From contig NZ_JASCIR010000014.1 of assembly GCF_029968095.1 (NCBI RefSeq), positions 62,001 to 126,000 on the forward strand: a stretch of 64,000 nucleotides of DNA, read 5' to 3'. The notes beneath the pieces were generated by a model, which was not told where the DNA came from, ran no database searches, and worked only from the letters and a program-made list of their open reading frames with translations. Position numbers and translations under genes: made by a program. The stretch comes from Streptomyces solicavernae. GTDB lineage: Bacteria > Actinomycetota > Actinomycetes > Streptomycetales > Streptomycetaceae. This document shows positions 56,401 through 64,000 of the stretch, one piece after another. The first letter of the stretch is position 1. Each line of letters begins with the position of its first letter.

Positions 56401-57102
56401 GGACGCAGAGGCCGCCAAGTCCGGAATGCGCCAGTCGATGGCCGCGTGGCCCTGAGCGGCGACCGCCTCGTTGATCTGCGTGAAGGGCTGGGAGCCGAAG
56501 AACTTCTTCGCCGAGAGCGGCGACGGATGGGCGCCCTTGACCACGATGTGACGCTCGGCGTCGATGAGGGGGAGCTTCTTCTGGGCGTAGTTCCCCCACA
56601 GCACGAAGACCGCCGGGTCGGGGCGGGAGGCGATCGCGCGGATCACCGCGTCCGTGAACTTCTCCCAGCCCTTGCCCTTGTGGGAGTTGGCCTCGCCCGC
56701 CCGGACCGTGAGCACCGCGTTCAGGAGGAGCACGCCCTGCCGGGCCCAGGGCATCAGATAGCCGTTGTCCGGGACGGGCGTGCCGAGCTCGGCCTGCATC
56801 TCCTTGTAGATGTTCCGCAGGGAGGGCGGGGTCTTCACGCCGGGCTGCACGGAAAAGCACAGGCCGTGGCCCTGGCCCTCGCCGTGGTACGGGTCCTGGC
56901 CGAGGACGAGGACCTTCACGGCGTCGTACGGCGTGGCCTCCAGGGCGGCGAAGACCTGCTCGCGGGGCGGGTAGACGGGGCCCTTCGCGCGCTCCTCCTC
57001 GACGAACTCGGTGAGTTCCTTGAAGTAGGGCTTCTCCAGCTCTTCGCCGAGAACCTCGCGCCAGGACTCGGGGAGCAGGGCTGCGGTGGTCGGGTCCGTC
57101 AC
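56398..57102 (-). CDS. ung: uracil-DNA glycosylase, family 1
   Basis: A 234-residue base-excision repair enzyme. The water-activating motif GQDPYHG (68-74, Asp70) and the DNA-intercalating HPSPLS motif (192-197, His192) are exact, with LLLNAVLTV and FVLWGNYAQKK between them. GTG 57102 is preceded by GGAGG 8 nt upstream. The gene is alone; a hairpin downstream of its start belongs to the next gene. A 14-bp tandem repeat begins on its stop codon. Confidence 0.97.
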   Translation of the reverse strand: MTDPTTAALLPESWREVLGEELEKPYFKELTEFVEEERAKGPVYPPREQVFAALEATPYDAVKVLVLGQDPYHGEGQGHGLCFSVQPGVKTPPSLRNIYKEMQAELGTPVPDNGYLMPWARQGVLLLNAVLTVRAGEANSHKGKGWEKFTDAVIRAIASRPDPAVFVLWGNYAQKKLPLIDAERHIVVKGAHPSPLSAKKFFGSQPFTQINEAVAAQGHAAIDWRIPDLAASAS

Positions 57103-57165
57103 GTGAACAACCTCCAGTGTGCGGTCACTTCTCACCGATGAACCTACCGGCGACCACTGACAACG

Positions 57166-57198
57166 CCGAAGGGCGGCCGGATTCCGGCCGCCCTTCGG
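57166..57198 (-). terminator. strong hairpin terminator after the peptide-binding protein gene
   Basis: CCGAAGGGCGGCCGG (57166-57180) and CCGGCCGCCCTTCGG (57184-57198) form a perfect 15-bp stem with a 3-nt loop, about 33 bp past the stop of the leftward gene. Confidence 0.85.
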
Positions 57199-57230
57199 GG
57201 TCGTGGCGCGCGATCGTCCCGGACCGCCGG

Positions 57231-58814
57231 CTACCAGCTGGTCTTCCGGCTCAGCTCCCACATCGTCATGATCGTCGAGGGGTCGAGGGCGCGCTCGCCG
57301 CCGGCGATCTCCTCGGAGGCGGCGACGTACTGCTTGCCCTGCCATATCGGCAGCAGCCGGACGTCCTCGACGAGGATCTCCTGCGCCTTCTCGAACTCCT
57401 CGGCCACCGCGCCGCGGTCGGTCTCACGTCGCGACTGGGGCAGCAGCTGGTCGGTGATGCGCGGGCTGGCGTAGGGGATGCCCAGGTTGTTGCGCTCGCC
57501 GACGAACGGCGCGATGAAGTTCTCCGGGTCGGGGAAGTCGGGGAACCAGCCGCGGCCGAAGACCGGGTACTCGCCGCTGCGGAAGCCCTTCTCGAACTCC
57601 TTCCAGGGGCGGCCCTTGATCGTCACCTCGAAGAGGCCGGAGTCCTCCAGCTGGCGCTCGATCTCCTCGAACTCCAGCTTGGTGACCGAGCCGTAGCGGT
57701 CCGTGGTGTACCAGAGGGTCAGCGGGACACGGCTGGTGATGCCCGCCTCGGCGAGGATCTTCTCCGCCTTGGAGGCGCTGGGCTTTCCGTACGTGTCGAA
57801 GAAGCCCGTGGTGTGGCCCGCGAGACCGGTCGGGACCATCGAGTAGAGCGGTTCGACGGTGTCCTTGTAGACGTTGTGCACGATGGCGCCGCGGTCGATG
57901 ACCTGGGCGACGGCCTCGCGCACGGCGGGGTTCTTCGCCCACCGGTCCTTGGGGTTGAACACCAGGAAGCGGGTCTCGGTGCCCGCGCCCTCGACGAGCT
58001 GGAGCTTGTGCTTCCCGGCCGCGCCGCCCTGCAGGTCGACGATATCCTGCGAGGTCAGACCACGGAACGTGACGTCGATGTCGTGCTTCTTCAGCGCGCT
58101 CACCATGGCGCCCGACTCCTGGAAGTAGCGGATCGTGACCGCGTTGTTCTTCAGCTCGGCGAAGCCCTTGTAGTTCGGGTTCCGGGTGAGTTCAGCGGTT
58201 TTGCCGGCCTTGTACGAGTCGAGGTTGTACGGGCCGGATCCGACGATGCTGTCGGCCTTGCGCAGCGCGTTCGCCGGGTACTCCTGGGGGTCGACGATCG
58301 ACATGGCCGGGGTGGCGAGCACGAACGGGAAGGTCGCGTCGGACTTCTTCAGGTGGAAGGTGACATCGCGGTCGCCGCTGGTCGTGACGCGGTCGAGGCT
58401 GCCGAGCAGTCCGGCGGGGCCGCCCTCGACGCCGATGTTGCCGATCCGGTCGATGGAGTGCTTCACGGCCTTGGCGTCCAGCGGGTCGCCGTTGGAGAAC
58501 TTCAGGCCCTCGCGCAGCTTGCAGTGGTACGCGGTGTTCGACTCGTCGGTGAACTCGCAGGCCTCGGCGGCGTCCGGCTCGGGCGTCGCGGCGCCGGTCG
58601 GGTAGCTGACCAGGGTCTGGTAGACGTTCCGGTACAGCTCCCAGGATCCGTCCCAGGCCGCGGCGGGGTCGAGGGTGCTGGGCGCACTGGTGGTGCCGAC
58701 GACGATCGGCTTCTCCTCGTCGGTACTTTCGGAAGTGAAGACACCGCATCCCGCGAGCAGGGATATGGACGCAAGAGTCGCAGCGGCCTGCAGACTTCGG
58801 GTCCGGTTGAACAC
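57231..58814 (-). CDS. ABC transporter substrate-binding lipoprotein, family 5 (peptide type)
   Basis: A 527-residue extracytoplasmic binding protein. The signal peptide ends in the lipobox LLAGC (Cys near residue 23) and the mature part follows the OppA/DppA plan: VGTTSAPSTLDPA, WELYRNVYQTLVSY, GSGPYNLDSYKAGK and RFLVFNPKD. GTG 58814 is preferred because GAGGAG lies 7 nt upstream; GTG 58820, two codons earlier, is too close to that site. No permease or ATPase genes accompany it, so it may serve a remote transporter or act alone. Ligand unknown. Confidence 0.9.
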   Translation of the reverse strand: MFNRTRSLQAAATLASISLLAGCGVFTSESTDEEKPIVVGTTSAPSTLDPAAAWDGSWELYRNVYQTLVSYPTGAATPEPDAAEACEFTDESNTAYHCKLREGLKFSNGDPLDAKAVKHSIDRIGNIGVEGGPAGLLGSLDRVTTSGDRDVTFHLKKSDATFPFVLATPAMSIVDPQEYPANALRKADSIVGSGPYNLDSYKAGKTAELTRNPNYKGFAELKNNAVTIRYFQESGAMVSALKKHDIDVTFRGLTSQDIVDLQGGAAGKHKLQLVEGAGTETRFLVFNPKDRWAKNPAVREAVAQVIDRGAIVHNVYKDTVEPLYSMVPTGLAGHTTGFFDTYGKPSASKAEKILAEAGITSRVPLTLWYTTDRYGSVTKLEFEEIERQLEDSGLFEVTIKGRPWKEFEKGFRSGEYPVFGRGWFPDFPDPENFIAPFVGERNNLGIPYASPRITDQLLPQSRRETDRGAVAEEFEKAQEILVEDVRLLPIWQGKQYVAASEEIAGGERALDPSTIMTMWELSRKTSW

Positions 58815-58932
58815 GCGCACGCTCCTCGATCAACCACGCCAGGGGGTTGGCGCACCTTACCGCAGCGCCCCGCCCGGCCAACCTCCAGGCCGAGCAGGGC
58901 ACTTGATGTACCGGAAAACGCCATTCATCCGT

Positions 58933-58948
58933 TACGTACGTCTACGTA
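58933..58948. promoter_or_regulatory. TACGTA pair in intergenic DNA
   Basis: TACGTA occurs twice with 10-bp centre spacing (58933-58938 and 58943-58948) within an AT-richer patch about 120 bp before the binding-protein start and just past the end of the SDR gene. It may be an operator; nothing else in 58815-58974 suggests a gene. Confidence 0.3.
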
Positions 58949-58974
58949 CCGGTTTGACCGTATTCTCGGCAGGC

Positions 58975-59730
58975 TCAGCCGACGCCCGCATTGAGGAAGA
59001 TGCCGCCGTCCACGACGAGCGTCTGCCCGGTCACCCAGTCCGACTGGTCGGAGGTGAGGAAGGCCGCGGCGCCGCCGATGTCGGCGGGCACGCCGAGCCG
59101 GCCGAGCGGGTAGGCGGCGACGGCCTCCTCCTCGCGGCCCTCGTACAACGGCTTGGCGAACTTCGTCTTCACCACGGCCGGCGCGATGGCGTTGACCCGC
59201 ACCTTGGGCGCGAACTCGTGCGCCAGCTGCAGGGTCAGGTTGACCATCGCGGCCTTGCTCATGCCGTACGCGCCGACGAACGGCGAGGCGGAGATGCCCG
59301 CGACGGAGGCGATGTTGACGATCGCGCCGCCGTTCTCGGACTGCCAGGCCCTCCAGGTCTGCTGGGCGAAGCCGAGCGCCGAGATCACGTTGGTCTCGAA
59401 GACCTTGCGCGCGACGTTCAGGTCCATGTCGGCCATCGGCCCGAACACCGGGTTCGTACCGGCGTTGTTGATCAGGAAGTCGACCCGGCCGAAGGCCTCC
59501 ATGGCGCGTTCCACGGCGACGGCCTGGTGGGCCTCGTCGTGGGCCTTGCCGGCGACGCCGATGACCCGGTCGGCACCGAGCTTCTCGACGGCCTCCTTGA
59601 GGGCGTCCTCGTTGCGTCCCGTGATGCAGACCCGGTCGCCGCGGGCGACGAGCGCCTCGGCGATGCCGTATCCGATGCCGCGGCTCGCGCCGGTGACGAG
59701 GGCCGCACGGCCGCTGTCCTGCACGGTCAT
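58975..59730 (-). CDS. SDR-family oxidoreductase
   Basis: A 251-residue short-chain dehydrogenase. TGASRGIGYG (13-22) binds the cofactor, INNAGTNPVF (about 87-96) is the NNAG motif, and SVAGISASPFVGAYGMSKAA gives the catalytic Ser, Tyr and Lys. TGRNED after the second strand (about 37-42) suggests NADP preference. It follows a FabG-like gene with a 48-bp gap and both are read leftward, so they are probably one operon acting on fatty acyl or polyketide-like substrates. Confidence 0.92.
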   Translation of the reverse strand: MTVQDSGRAALVTGASRGIGYGIAEALVARGDRVCITGRNEDALKEAVEKLGADRVIGVAGKAHDEAHQAVAVERAMEAFGRVDFLINNAGTNPVFGPMADMDLNVARKVFETNVISALGFAQQTWRAWQSENGGAIVNIASVAGISASPFVGAYGMSKAAMVNLTLQLAHEFAPKVRVNAIAPAVVKTKFAKPLYEGREEEAVAAYPLGRLGVPADIGGAAAFLTSDQSDWVTGQTLVVDGGIFLNAGVG

Positions 59731-59778
59731 GTTCTGTGTCCTTTACGTCCCGTGTGCGTCTGTCGGGGTGCGGCCGGG

Positions 59779-60540
59779 TCAGTTGAGGGGGCCGCCGGCG
59801 ACGTACATGACCTGGCCGGAGACAAAGCCCGCGGCGTCGCCGGTGAAGAAGGCGATGGCGTTGGCGATGTCATCGGGGCGGCCGACGCGCTGGACCGGGA
59901 TCTGGGTGGCGGCCGCGGCCTGGAAGTCCTCGAAGCCCATGCCGACGCGCTCTGCGGTGGCCTTGGTCATCTCGGTGACGATGAAGCCGGGGGCGACGGA
60001 GTTCGCGGTGATGCCGAACTTGCCGAGCTCCTTGGCGAGGGTCTTGGTGAAGCCCTGCAGACCGGCCTTGGCCGCCGAGTAGTTGACCTGGCCGCGGTTG
60101 CCGAGCGCGGAGGAGCTGGACAGGTTGACGATCCGGCCGAAGCCCGCGTCCACCATGTGCTTCTGGCAGGCCTTCGACATCAGGAAGGCGCCGCGCAGGT
60201 GCACGTTCATGACCGTGTCCCAGTCGGAGGCGCTCATCTTGAAGAGCAGGTTGTCGCGGAGCACGCCCGCGTTGTTGACCAGGACCGTGGGAGCGCCCAG
60301 CTCGTCCGCGATCCGGGCCACGGCGGCCTCGACCTGCGCCTCGTCGGAGACGTCGCAGCCGACCGCGATCGCCTTGCCACCGTCGGCCTGGATCTGCTCG
60401 ACGGTGTCCTTGCAGGCGGCCTCGTCGAGGTCGATGACGGCGACGGCGCGGCCTTCGGCGGCCAGCCGGATCGCGGTGGCGGCGCCGATGCCGCGCGCGG
60501 CTCCGGTGACTACGGCGACGCGCTGCTCGGTGGTGGACAT
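59779..60540 (-). CDS. fabG: 3-oxoacyl-ACP reductase-like SDR
   Basis: A 253-residue SDR with the FabG pattern: TGAARGIGAATA (13-24), NNAGVLRDNLLFKM (about 92-105), the catalytic set SSSSALGNRGQVNYSAAKAG (about 146-165) and PGFIVTEM (about 187-194). FabG reduces beta-ketoacyl-ACP in fatty acid synthesis, but actinomycetes have several copies and this one may act on acyl-CoA instead. ATG 60540 follows GGGAG. First gene of a two-SDR operon. Confidence 0.88.
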   Translation of the reverse strand: MSTTEQRVAVVTGAARGIGAATAIRLAAEGRAVAVIDLDEAACKDTVEQIQADGGKAIAVGCDVSDEAQVEAAVARIADELGAPTVLVNNAGVLRDNLLFKMSASDWDTVMNVHLRGAFLMSKACQKHMVDAGFGRIVNLSSSSALGNRGQVNYSAAKAGLQGFTKTLAKELGKFGITANSVAPGFIVTEMTKATAERVGMGFEDFQAAAATQIPVQRVGRPDDIANAIAFFTGDAAGFVSGQVMYVAGGPLN

Positions 60541-60641
60541 GCTGGTTCTCCCTCGCCCTTGGAATGCGGCTCTCGCGGTGCGCCGGCCGGGACGGCCCGT
60601 ACGGGTGAGCGACCGCTTAGTACTACGCAGACGTGACGCTA

Positions 60642-60688
60642 GAAGCCCTGGCACCCGGTGTCAACGGCCGGTCGGGTGCCAGGGCTTC
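60642..60688 (-). terminator. strong hairpin terminator after the hipA-like/DUF3037 pair
   Basis: GAAGCCCTGGCACCCG (60642-60657) and CGGGTGCCAGGGCTTC (60673-60688) are a perfect 16-bp inverted repeat with a 15-nt loop, 27 bp after the stop of the DUF3037 gene and 100 bp before the fabG start. It isolates the two operons. Confidence 0.85.
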
Positions 60689-60714
60689 CTGAGGTACGGG
60701 GTACGGCCTCGGGC

Positions 60715-61107
60715 TCAGCGCACGAGGAGGTCCAGAAGCCGCTCCACCTCGGCCTCCGGGTCGGCCGTCAGGCCGGTGTGCACGGGGCCCGGCTGGACGA
60801 CCGTGGAGCGCGGTGCGATCAGCCAGCGGAAGCGCCGTCCGGCGTCGTCCCTGGCCGCCTGGCCCGCGTCCGCGCCACCCCGGCAGACGCCCTCGACGGC
60901 GCGCAGCGCGGCCCGCACGCCCGCGACGTCGGCGGCCGGGTCGAGCGCGGTCAGCTTGCGCTCGTCGAGGTGGGTGCGGGCGGCCACGAAGGACTGTGCG
61001 CGGCAGTAGACCACCACGCCCGCGTTGAACTGCTCGCCGCGCTCCACGCGGGGGACGACGCGCAGCAGCGCGTACTCGAACACGTCACGACCGTTGCGCT
61101 CGCTCAC
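60715..61107 (-). CDS. DUF3037-family protein
   Basis: A 130-residue protein of the DUF3037 family. FEYALLRVVPRVERGEQFNAGVVVYC-type opening (about 9-34, Asn and Gly positions conserved) and FRWLIAPRSTVVQPGPVHTG (about 89-108) are its typical blocks. GTG 61107 overlaps the stop of the HipA-like gene (GTGA), so the two are translated together. The family has no known function; the constant pairing with a HipA-like kinase suggests it is that kinase's regulator, target or inhibitor. Confidence 0.85.
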   Translation of the reverse strand: MSERNGRDVFEYALLRVVPRVERGEQFNAGVVVYCRAQSFVAARTHLDERKLTALDPAADVAGVRAALRAVEGVCRGGADAGQAARDDAGRRFRWLIAPRSTVVQPGPVHTGLTADPEAEVERLLDLLVR

Positions 61108-61955
61108 TGGCCCGCGCCCTTCTTGTCCTTGGTGGGGTGCGGCCAGGGGGCGAGGTGGTCGGTGAGCCACCCCGGTGCGTTGGACTGCTTGCGCTCCACG
61201 CGCGGGCCGAGGGTGATCCGCTCGGCGAGGCCCTGCACGCGCGCGTGCAGGACGTCGACGTACGCGCGGCGCAGCTCGTCCGGAGTCTCGAAGCCGGGCT
61301 CGTCGACCAGCCACTCGTCGGGGACGTCGGCGGCGACCTCGGTGAGGAGTTCCTCCGTCACGCGCGGGGCGAGTTCGGCGGCGGCCGCGGCGAGGTCCGG
61401 GCCGAAGGGCGCCAGCGCGTGGTCGGAGGCGTCGTACGGCTTCGCGGCGGCGGCCTGGGCGGTGCGCCAGTTGTGGTGCCAGATCATGCTCGCGCCGTGG
61501 TCGATCAGCCACAGGTCGCCGTGCCACACCAGCATGTTCGGGTTCCGCCAGGACCGGTCGACGTTGTTGACCAGCGCGTCGAACCAGACCACGCGGCCCG
61601 CCTCTTCGGCGCTCACCTCGTACGCGAGCGGATCGAAGCCGAGGGAGCCCGGCAGGTAGTCCATGCCGAGGTTGAGGCCACCGCTGGCCTTGAGCAGCTC
61701 CTGCACCTCCTGGTCGGGCTCGCCGAGGCCGATCACGGGGTCGAGCTGGATCTGCACGAGGTCGGGCACGCGCAACCCGAGCCGCCGGGCCAGCTGCCCG
61801 CAGACGACCTCCGCGACGAGCGTCTTGCGGCCCTGTCCGGCGCCGGTGAACTTCGTGACGTACGTCCCGAGATCGTCCGCCTCGACGATCCCGGGGAGCG
61901 AGCCGCCCTCACGCAAGGGCGTGACGTAGCGGGTGGCTGTGACTTCGGTCAGCAT
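61104..61955 (-). CDS. HipA-like kinase (HipA_2 type)
   Basis: A 283-residue protein with the fold of HipA/PI3K-like kinases but lacking the HipA N-terminal subdomain. TYVTKFTGAGQGRKTLVAEV (31-50) contains a glycine-rich loop and Lys35, NNVDRSWRNPNMLVW (130-144) the catalytic Asp133 and Asn140, and LIDHGASM (150-157) the metal-binding Asp152. No HipB-type antitoxin is encoded nearby; the coupled partner is DUF3037. It may phosphorylate a translation factor or synthetase as HipA does, but this is untested. ATG 61955 is the start of the unit. Confidence 0.85.
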   Translation of the reverse strand: MLTEVTATRYVTPLREGGSLPGIVEADDLGTYVTKFTGAGQGRKTLVAEVVCGQLARRLGLRVPDLVQIQLDPVIGLGEPDQEVQELLKASGGLNLGMDYLPGSLGFDPLAYEVSAEEAGRVVWFDALVNNVDRSWRNPNMLVWHGDLWLIDHGASMIWHHNWRTAQAAAAKPYDASDHALAPFGPDLAAAAAELAPRVTEELLTEVAADVPDEWLVDEPGFETPDELRRAYVDVLHARVQGLAERITLGPRVERKQSNAPGWLTDHLAPWPHPTKDKKGAGQ

Positions 61956-62163
61956 CTCGCCAGGCTATACGGCGCTCTGAACTCAGGAATCGCCGCTTCC
62001 CCCGGCATTCGGCGCGCACGTCGGCCGATCCCCGCGCGGCCTCTTGCCCGCGTCCGCGGTGATCACTACGGTCCCGCCAGGGAACCTGTCTACGCGCGTC
62101 ACCCCCACCCCCGCTCTCTCTCCTCCCCGCTCCCTCCTCCCCGCCCCACACGAGAGGCCGCCC

Positions 62164-63099
62164 ATGCAGCCGCACCACAAACTCCTGCTCCTCGCCGTCG
62201 CGGCAACCCCCCTCGCCCTGTCGGCGGCTCCCGCCCAGGCGGGCGCCGAACCCGTCGTCGCGTGGCGGCAGGTCGGTGATGACGCGCAGACCGGAATCAG
62301 CGGTCTGGCCCTGACGGCCGGACCGGCCGACCGGATCGGGGCGCTCGTCGTACGGGACAACAAGAAGCCGGGCGAGAGCAGGATCGGCCAACTCGCCTAC
62401 GAGAGGGGCGAGTCGGGAGCGGCGTCCGTCACCCCGGTCGTCTGGCAGGGGCCGGAGCCGGTCGACCTGGAGGCCGTGGAGGCGGTGCCCGGGACCCCCG
62501 GCGAGTACGTCGCGCTGGCCAGTCGGGGCCTCGTCTACCATCTCCGCGCCACACCCGGCAGCGTGCGGGTTCTGGACGTGTCTCCGCTGCCCGGCATCGA
62601 AGAAGGCGCCGACTTCGAGGGTTTCGCGCTCACCTCGCAACCGGGCGGGACGGTCGCGGTCTGGGCCGACCGGGGCGCGGGGGCGGACCGTCCGGCGACG
62701 GTCTTCGCCGCGCCCTTCTCCTTCGACGCGTACGGGGCGGCATCCTTCGGGGCCGTGCAACGGGAGAGCTTCCGGGCGACGGCGCCGCAGGGCGAGGTGC
62801 GGCACGTCTCGGACATCGCCCTCACCGGCACCGGCCGGATCCTGGTGAGTTCGGCGTCGGACGCGGGGGACGACGGGCCCTTCGCGTCCGCGGTGAGCGA
62901 GGCGGGCAGGGTCTCCGTCGACGCGGCGGGCTCGCCCGTACGGCTGCGCCTCTCGGACTCCCCGACCGTCCTCGGCACGTTCGAGGAGCACAAGATCGAG
63001 GCGCTGGAGTGCCTCCCGGACAGCCCCGAGGCGGTTCTCGGCACGGATGACGAGAACCTGGGCGGATTCGTCACTTCCGCGCCTCTCTGCGGGAGTTGA
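62164..63099 (+). CDS. secreted protein, beta-propeller or esterase-like
   Basis: A 311-residue exported protein. The signal peptide (LLLLAVAATPLALSAAPAQA, residues 7-26) ends with an AQA cleavage site. The mature part is rich in short strands of the form VDLEAVEAVPGTPGEYVALA and FEGFALTSQPGGTVAVWADR, with Asp/Glu at strand ends, resembling esterase-like phytase or SMP-30-type propellers, but no catalytic motif is certain. Two cysteines near the C-terminus (LECLPDS, PLCGS) may pair. ATG 62164 is preceded by GAGAGG. Divergent from the HipA-like gene. Confidence 0.78.
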   Translation: MQPHHKLLLLAVAATPLALSAAPAQAGAEPVVAWRQVGDDAQTGISGLALTAGPADRIGALVVRDNKKPGESRIGQLAYERGESGAASVTPVVWQGPEPVDLEAVEAVPGTPGEYVALASRGLVYHLRATPGSVRVLDVSPLPGIEEGADFEGFALTSQPGGTVAVWADRGAGADRPATVFAAPFSFDAYGAASFGAVQRESFRATAPQGEVRHVSDIALTGTGRILVSSASDAGDDGPFASAVSEAGRVSVDAAGSPVRLRLSDSPTVLGTFEEHKIEALECLPDSPEAVLGTDDENLGGFVTSAPLCGS

Positions 63100-63119
63100 C
63101 GGCCCGCCCCAGGGACTGC

Positions 63120-63204
63120 AGGGCCGGTCCGGGGGTCTCCAGGGCCGGTCCGGGTTCTCCAGGGCGGGTCCGGGTTCTCCGGGGCGGGTCCGGGCGGGGC
63201 CTCC
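63120..63204. repeat. about 20-bp tandem repeat (4 units)
   Basis: Degenerate units of AGGGCSGGTCCGGGTTCTCC begin at 63120, 63141, 63161 and 63181, starting 20 bp after the secreted-protein stop. Similar fragments continue to about 63255. No coding use is apparent. Confidence 0.75.
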
Positions 63205-63286
63205 AGCGCGGGCCGGGGTCTCCGGGGGGTGTCCGGGCAGGGCCTCCAGCGCGAGGCCGGGCGGCGGCGGAGGCCTGCCGTCGCGG

Positions 63287-63454
63287 TCAAGGGCGGCGAA
63301 CGCCTCCGCCGGCTCCTGCCCATGCCGAAACCGCCTGCTGGGAGCGCACGCGCTCGTCCGGGCTCACGGCGCCGCCCCCGTCGCCGTCCACCAGGGCGAA
63401 GTGCGCATCCACGGACGGCCGGGCCAGATCGCCGATCGCGCCCTGCTCGTACAC
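63287..63454 (-). pseudogene. possible EF-hand gene remnant
   Basis: A leftward frame of 55 residues with strongly biased third positions includes FALVDGDGGGAVSPDERV, an EF-hand loop with acidic residues at positions 1 and 3, Gly at 6, Val at 8 and Glu at 12. The frame is closed upstream by TGA at about 63504-63502 and has only GTG 63454 as a start, without a ribosome site. This looks like the C-terminal part of a calcium-binding protein whose N-terminal part is lost. 63455-63746 shows no convincing gene on either strand. Confidence 0.35.
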
Positions 63455-63746
63455 CCGGGGCAGCGCACCCGCGGGTCCTTCCTCGTTCGATGGCTGTTCG
63501 CATCAGCAAGCAAGGACACCGGCGACCGGGGTCTGATCCGACACTCGCCGCCGTGATGCACCTGCCGCCAGGCAGTCGCCTTCCCGTAGTTGACACCGCC
63601 CATGCAACCCGAATGGCCGATGGAAGTCGCCGTTCACTCCAGCGAAGATCATGCCCATCGCGGCTGGACCGAGCCGCGCGGCCGGTCGGCCTCCCTCCGC
63701 CGTTCCGGCCCGTTCGCCGTGCTCACCGAACCGATGGGAGATCCCC

Positions 63747-64000
63747 GTGACTTTGACCGCAGACAACGTCAAGAGCGAGATGGAGGCCGCGAACCAGGCC
63801 GGTGATCCGTCCGCCGACGCCCTCGTGTCGGACCTGATCGACAGCGAGCAGGTCGACGGCGTCAACGGCCTGTTCCGTACGATCGGCACGCTCAAGCCGC
63901 ACCAGGACCTCTCCCAACTCCCCGCGCCGCTCGCCGAGTTCCTGCGTGAGGCCGCCCAGGAGCCGCCGGACTGGACCGAGGCGGACGCCGCGGCGGCGGA
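63747..64000 (+). CDS. probable MpaB/DUF2236-type oxygenase (5' part only)
   Basis: The first 84 codons of a gene that runs off the window. GTG 63747 is preceded by GGGAG 6 nt upstream. The segment LPAPLAEFLREAAQEPPDWT (about 59-78), with a leucine-rich lead and an 'EPPDWTEAD' turn, resembles the N-terminus of the oxygenase MpaB / latex-clearing-protein family as I remember it, whose haem or histidine motifs would lie further downstream and are not visible here. The assignment is therefore tentative, but codon bias shows the gene is real. Confidence 0.6.
   Translation, partial: MTLTADNVKSEMEAANQAGDPSADALVSDLIDSEQVDGVNGLFRTIGTLKPHQDLSQLPAPLAEFLREAAQEPPDWTEADAAAA

Noticed and set aside
57231..60540. 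Biosynthetic gene cluster around the two SDR genes
   Set aside because: No synthase, carrier protein or tailoring enzymes nearby; the region is bounded by housekeeping genes and terminators.
63590..63805. Forward open frame before the MpaB-like gene
   Set aside because: Poor third-position bias, no ribosome site, and it overlaps the better-supported GTG 63747 frame.

Overview
The window looks like a chromosomal segment of a Streptomyces or a very close actinomycete relative. Base composition is very GC-rich with third codon positions almost saturated in G/C, GTG starts are common, and many genes carry a -10-like hexamer 6-8 nt before the start codon (leaderless transcripts). Gene content fits too: several GntR/Lrp/TetR/XRE/LysR regulators, a Tat-exported PhoD phosphatase, SbcCD, a third MreB-like protein and an ECF41 sigma factor. 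No rRNA, tRNA or CRISPR array was seen.

Layout: (1) 1-4487, end of an MHS-type transporter followed by a tight acyl-CoA dehydrogenase / CoA-transferase / glutaryl-CoA dehydrogenase operon. (2) 4508-8355, a GntR regulator with a promoter-operator of its own, an ECF41 sigma factor divergent from a hydrolase, and a small leaderless protein. (3) 8362-11275, a PHO box and -35 element cut off from the -10 and a phoD-like gene by a complete IS630 element. (4) 11392-18477, ACT-GNAT membrane protein, trans-sulfuration PLP enzyme divergent from an Lrp regulator, DUF885 protein, rhodanese divergent from an AsnC regulator, hydrolase. (5) 18468-31262, repair nuclease SbcCD and ordinary housekeeping or hypothetical genes. 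(6) 31459-44724, membrane proteins, UppP, Lnt, a second copy of the small leaderless protein, and an FAD monooxygenase divergent from a TetR regulator with twin operators. (7) 44759-54940, a catabolic island. (8) 55121-64000, lipoproteins, Ung, peptide-binding protein, two SDR enzymes, a HipA-like kinase with a DUF3037 partner, a secreted protein, and the start of a probable MpaB-type oxygenase.

The catabolic island is the clearest multi-gene system. Kynureninase, an MBL-fold hydrolase and an APC permease are read leftward. A LysR regulator is divergent from them. Rightward run 2-aminomuconate semialdehyde dehydrogenase, 2-oxopent-4-enoate hydratase, 4-oxalocrotonate decarboxylase, a RidA-type deaminase, 3-hydroxyanthranilate 3,4-dioxygenase and ACMS decarboxylase. 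Together they would turn (3-hydroxy)kynurenine into 3-hydroxyanthranilate and then, by meta-cleavage, into 4-hydroxy-2-oxovalerate. No tryptophan dioxygenase, recognised formamidase, kynurenine 3-monooxygenase or final aldolase/dehydrogenase is in the window.

Other signals worth a second look are the IS630 insertion that splits an apparent Pho-regulated promoter, four tandem duplications that each span a stop codon, a duplicated small leaderless gene with a shared promoter layout, and several clean operator palindromes between divergent regulator-target pairs.
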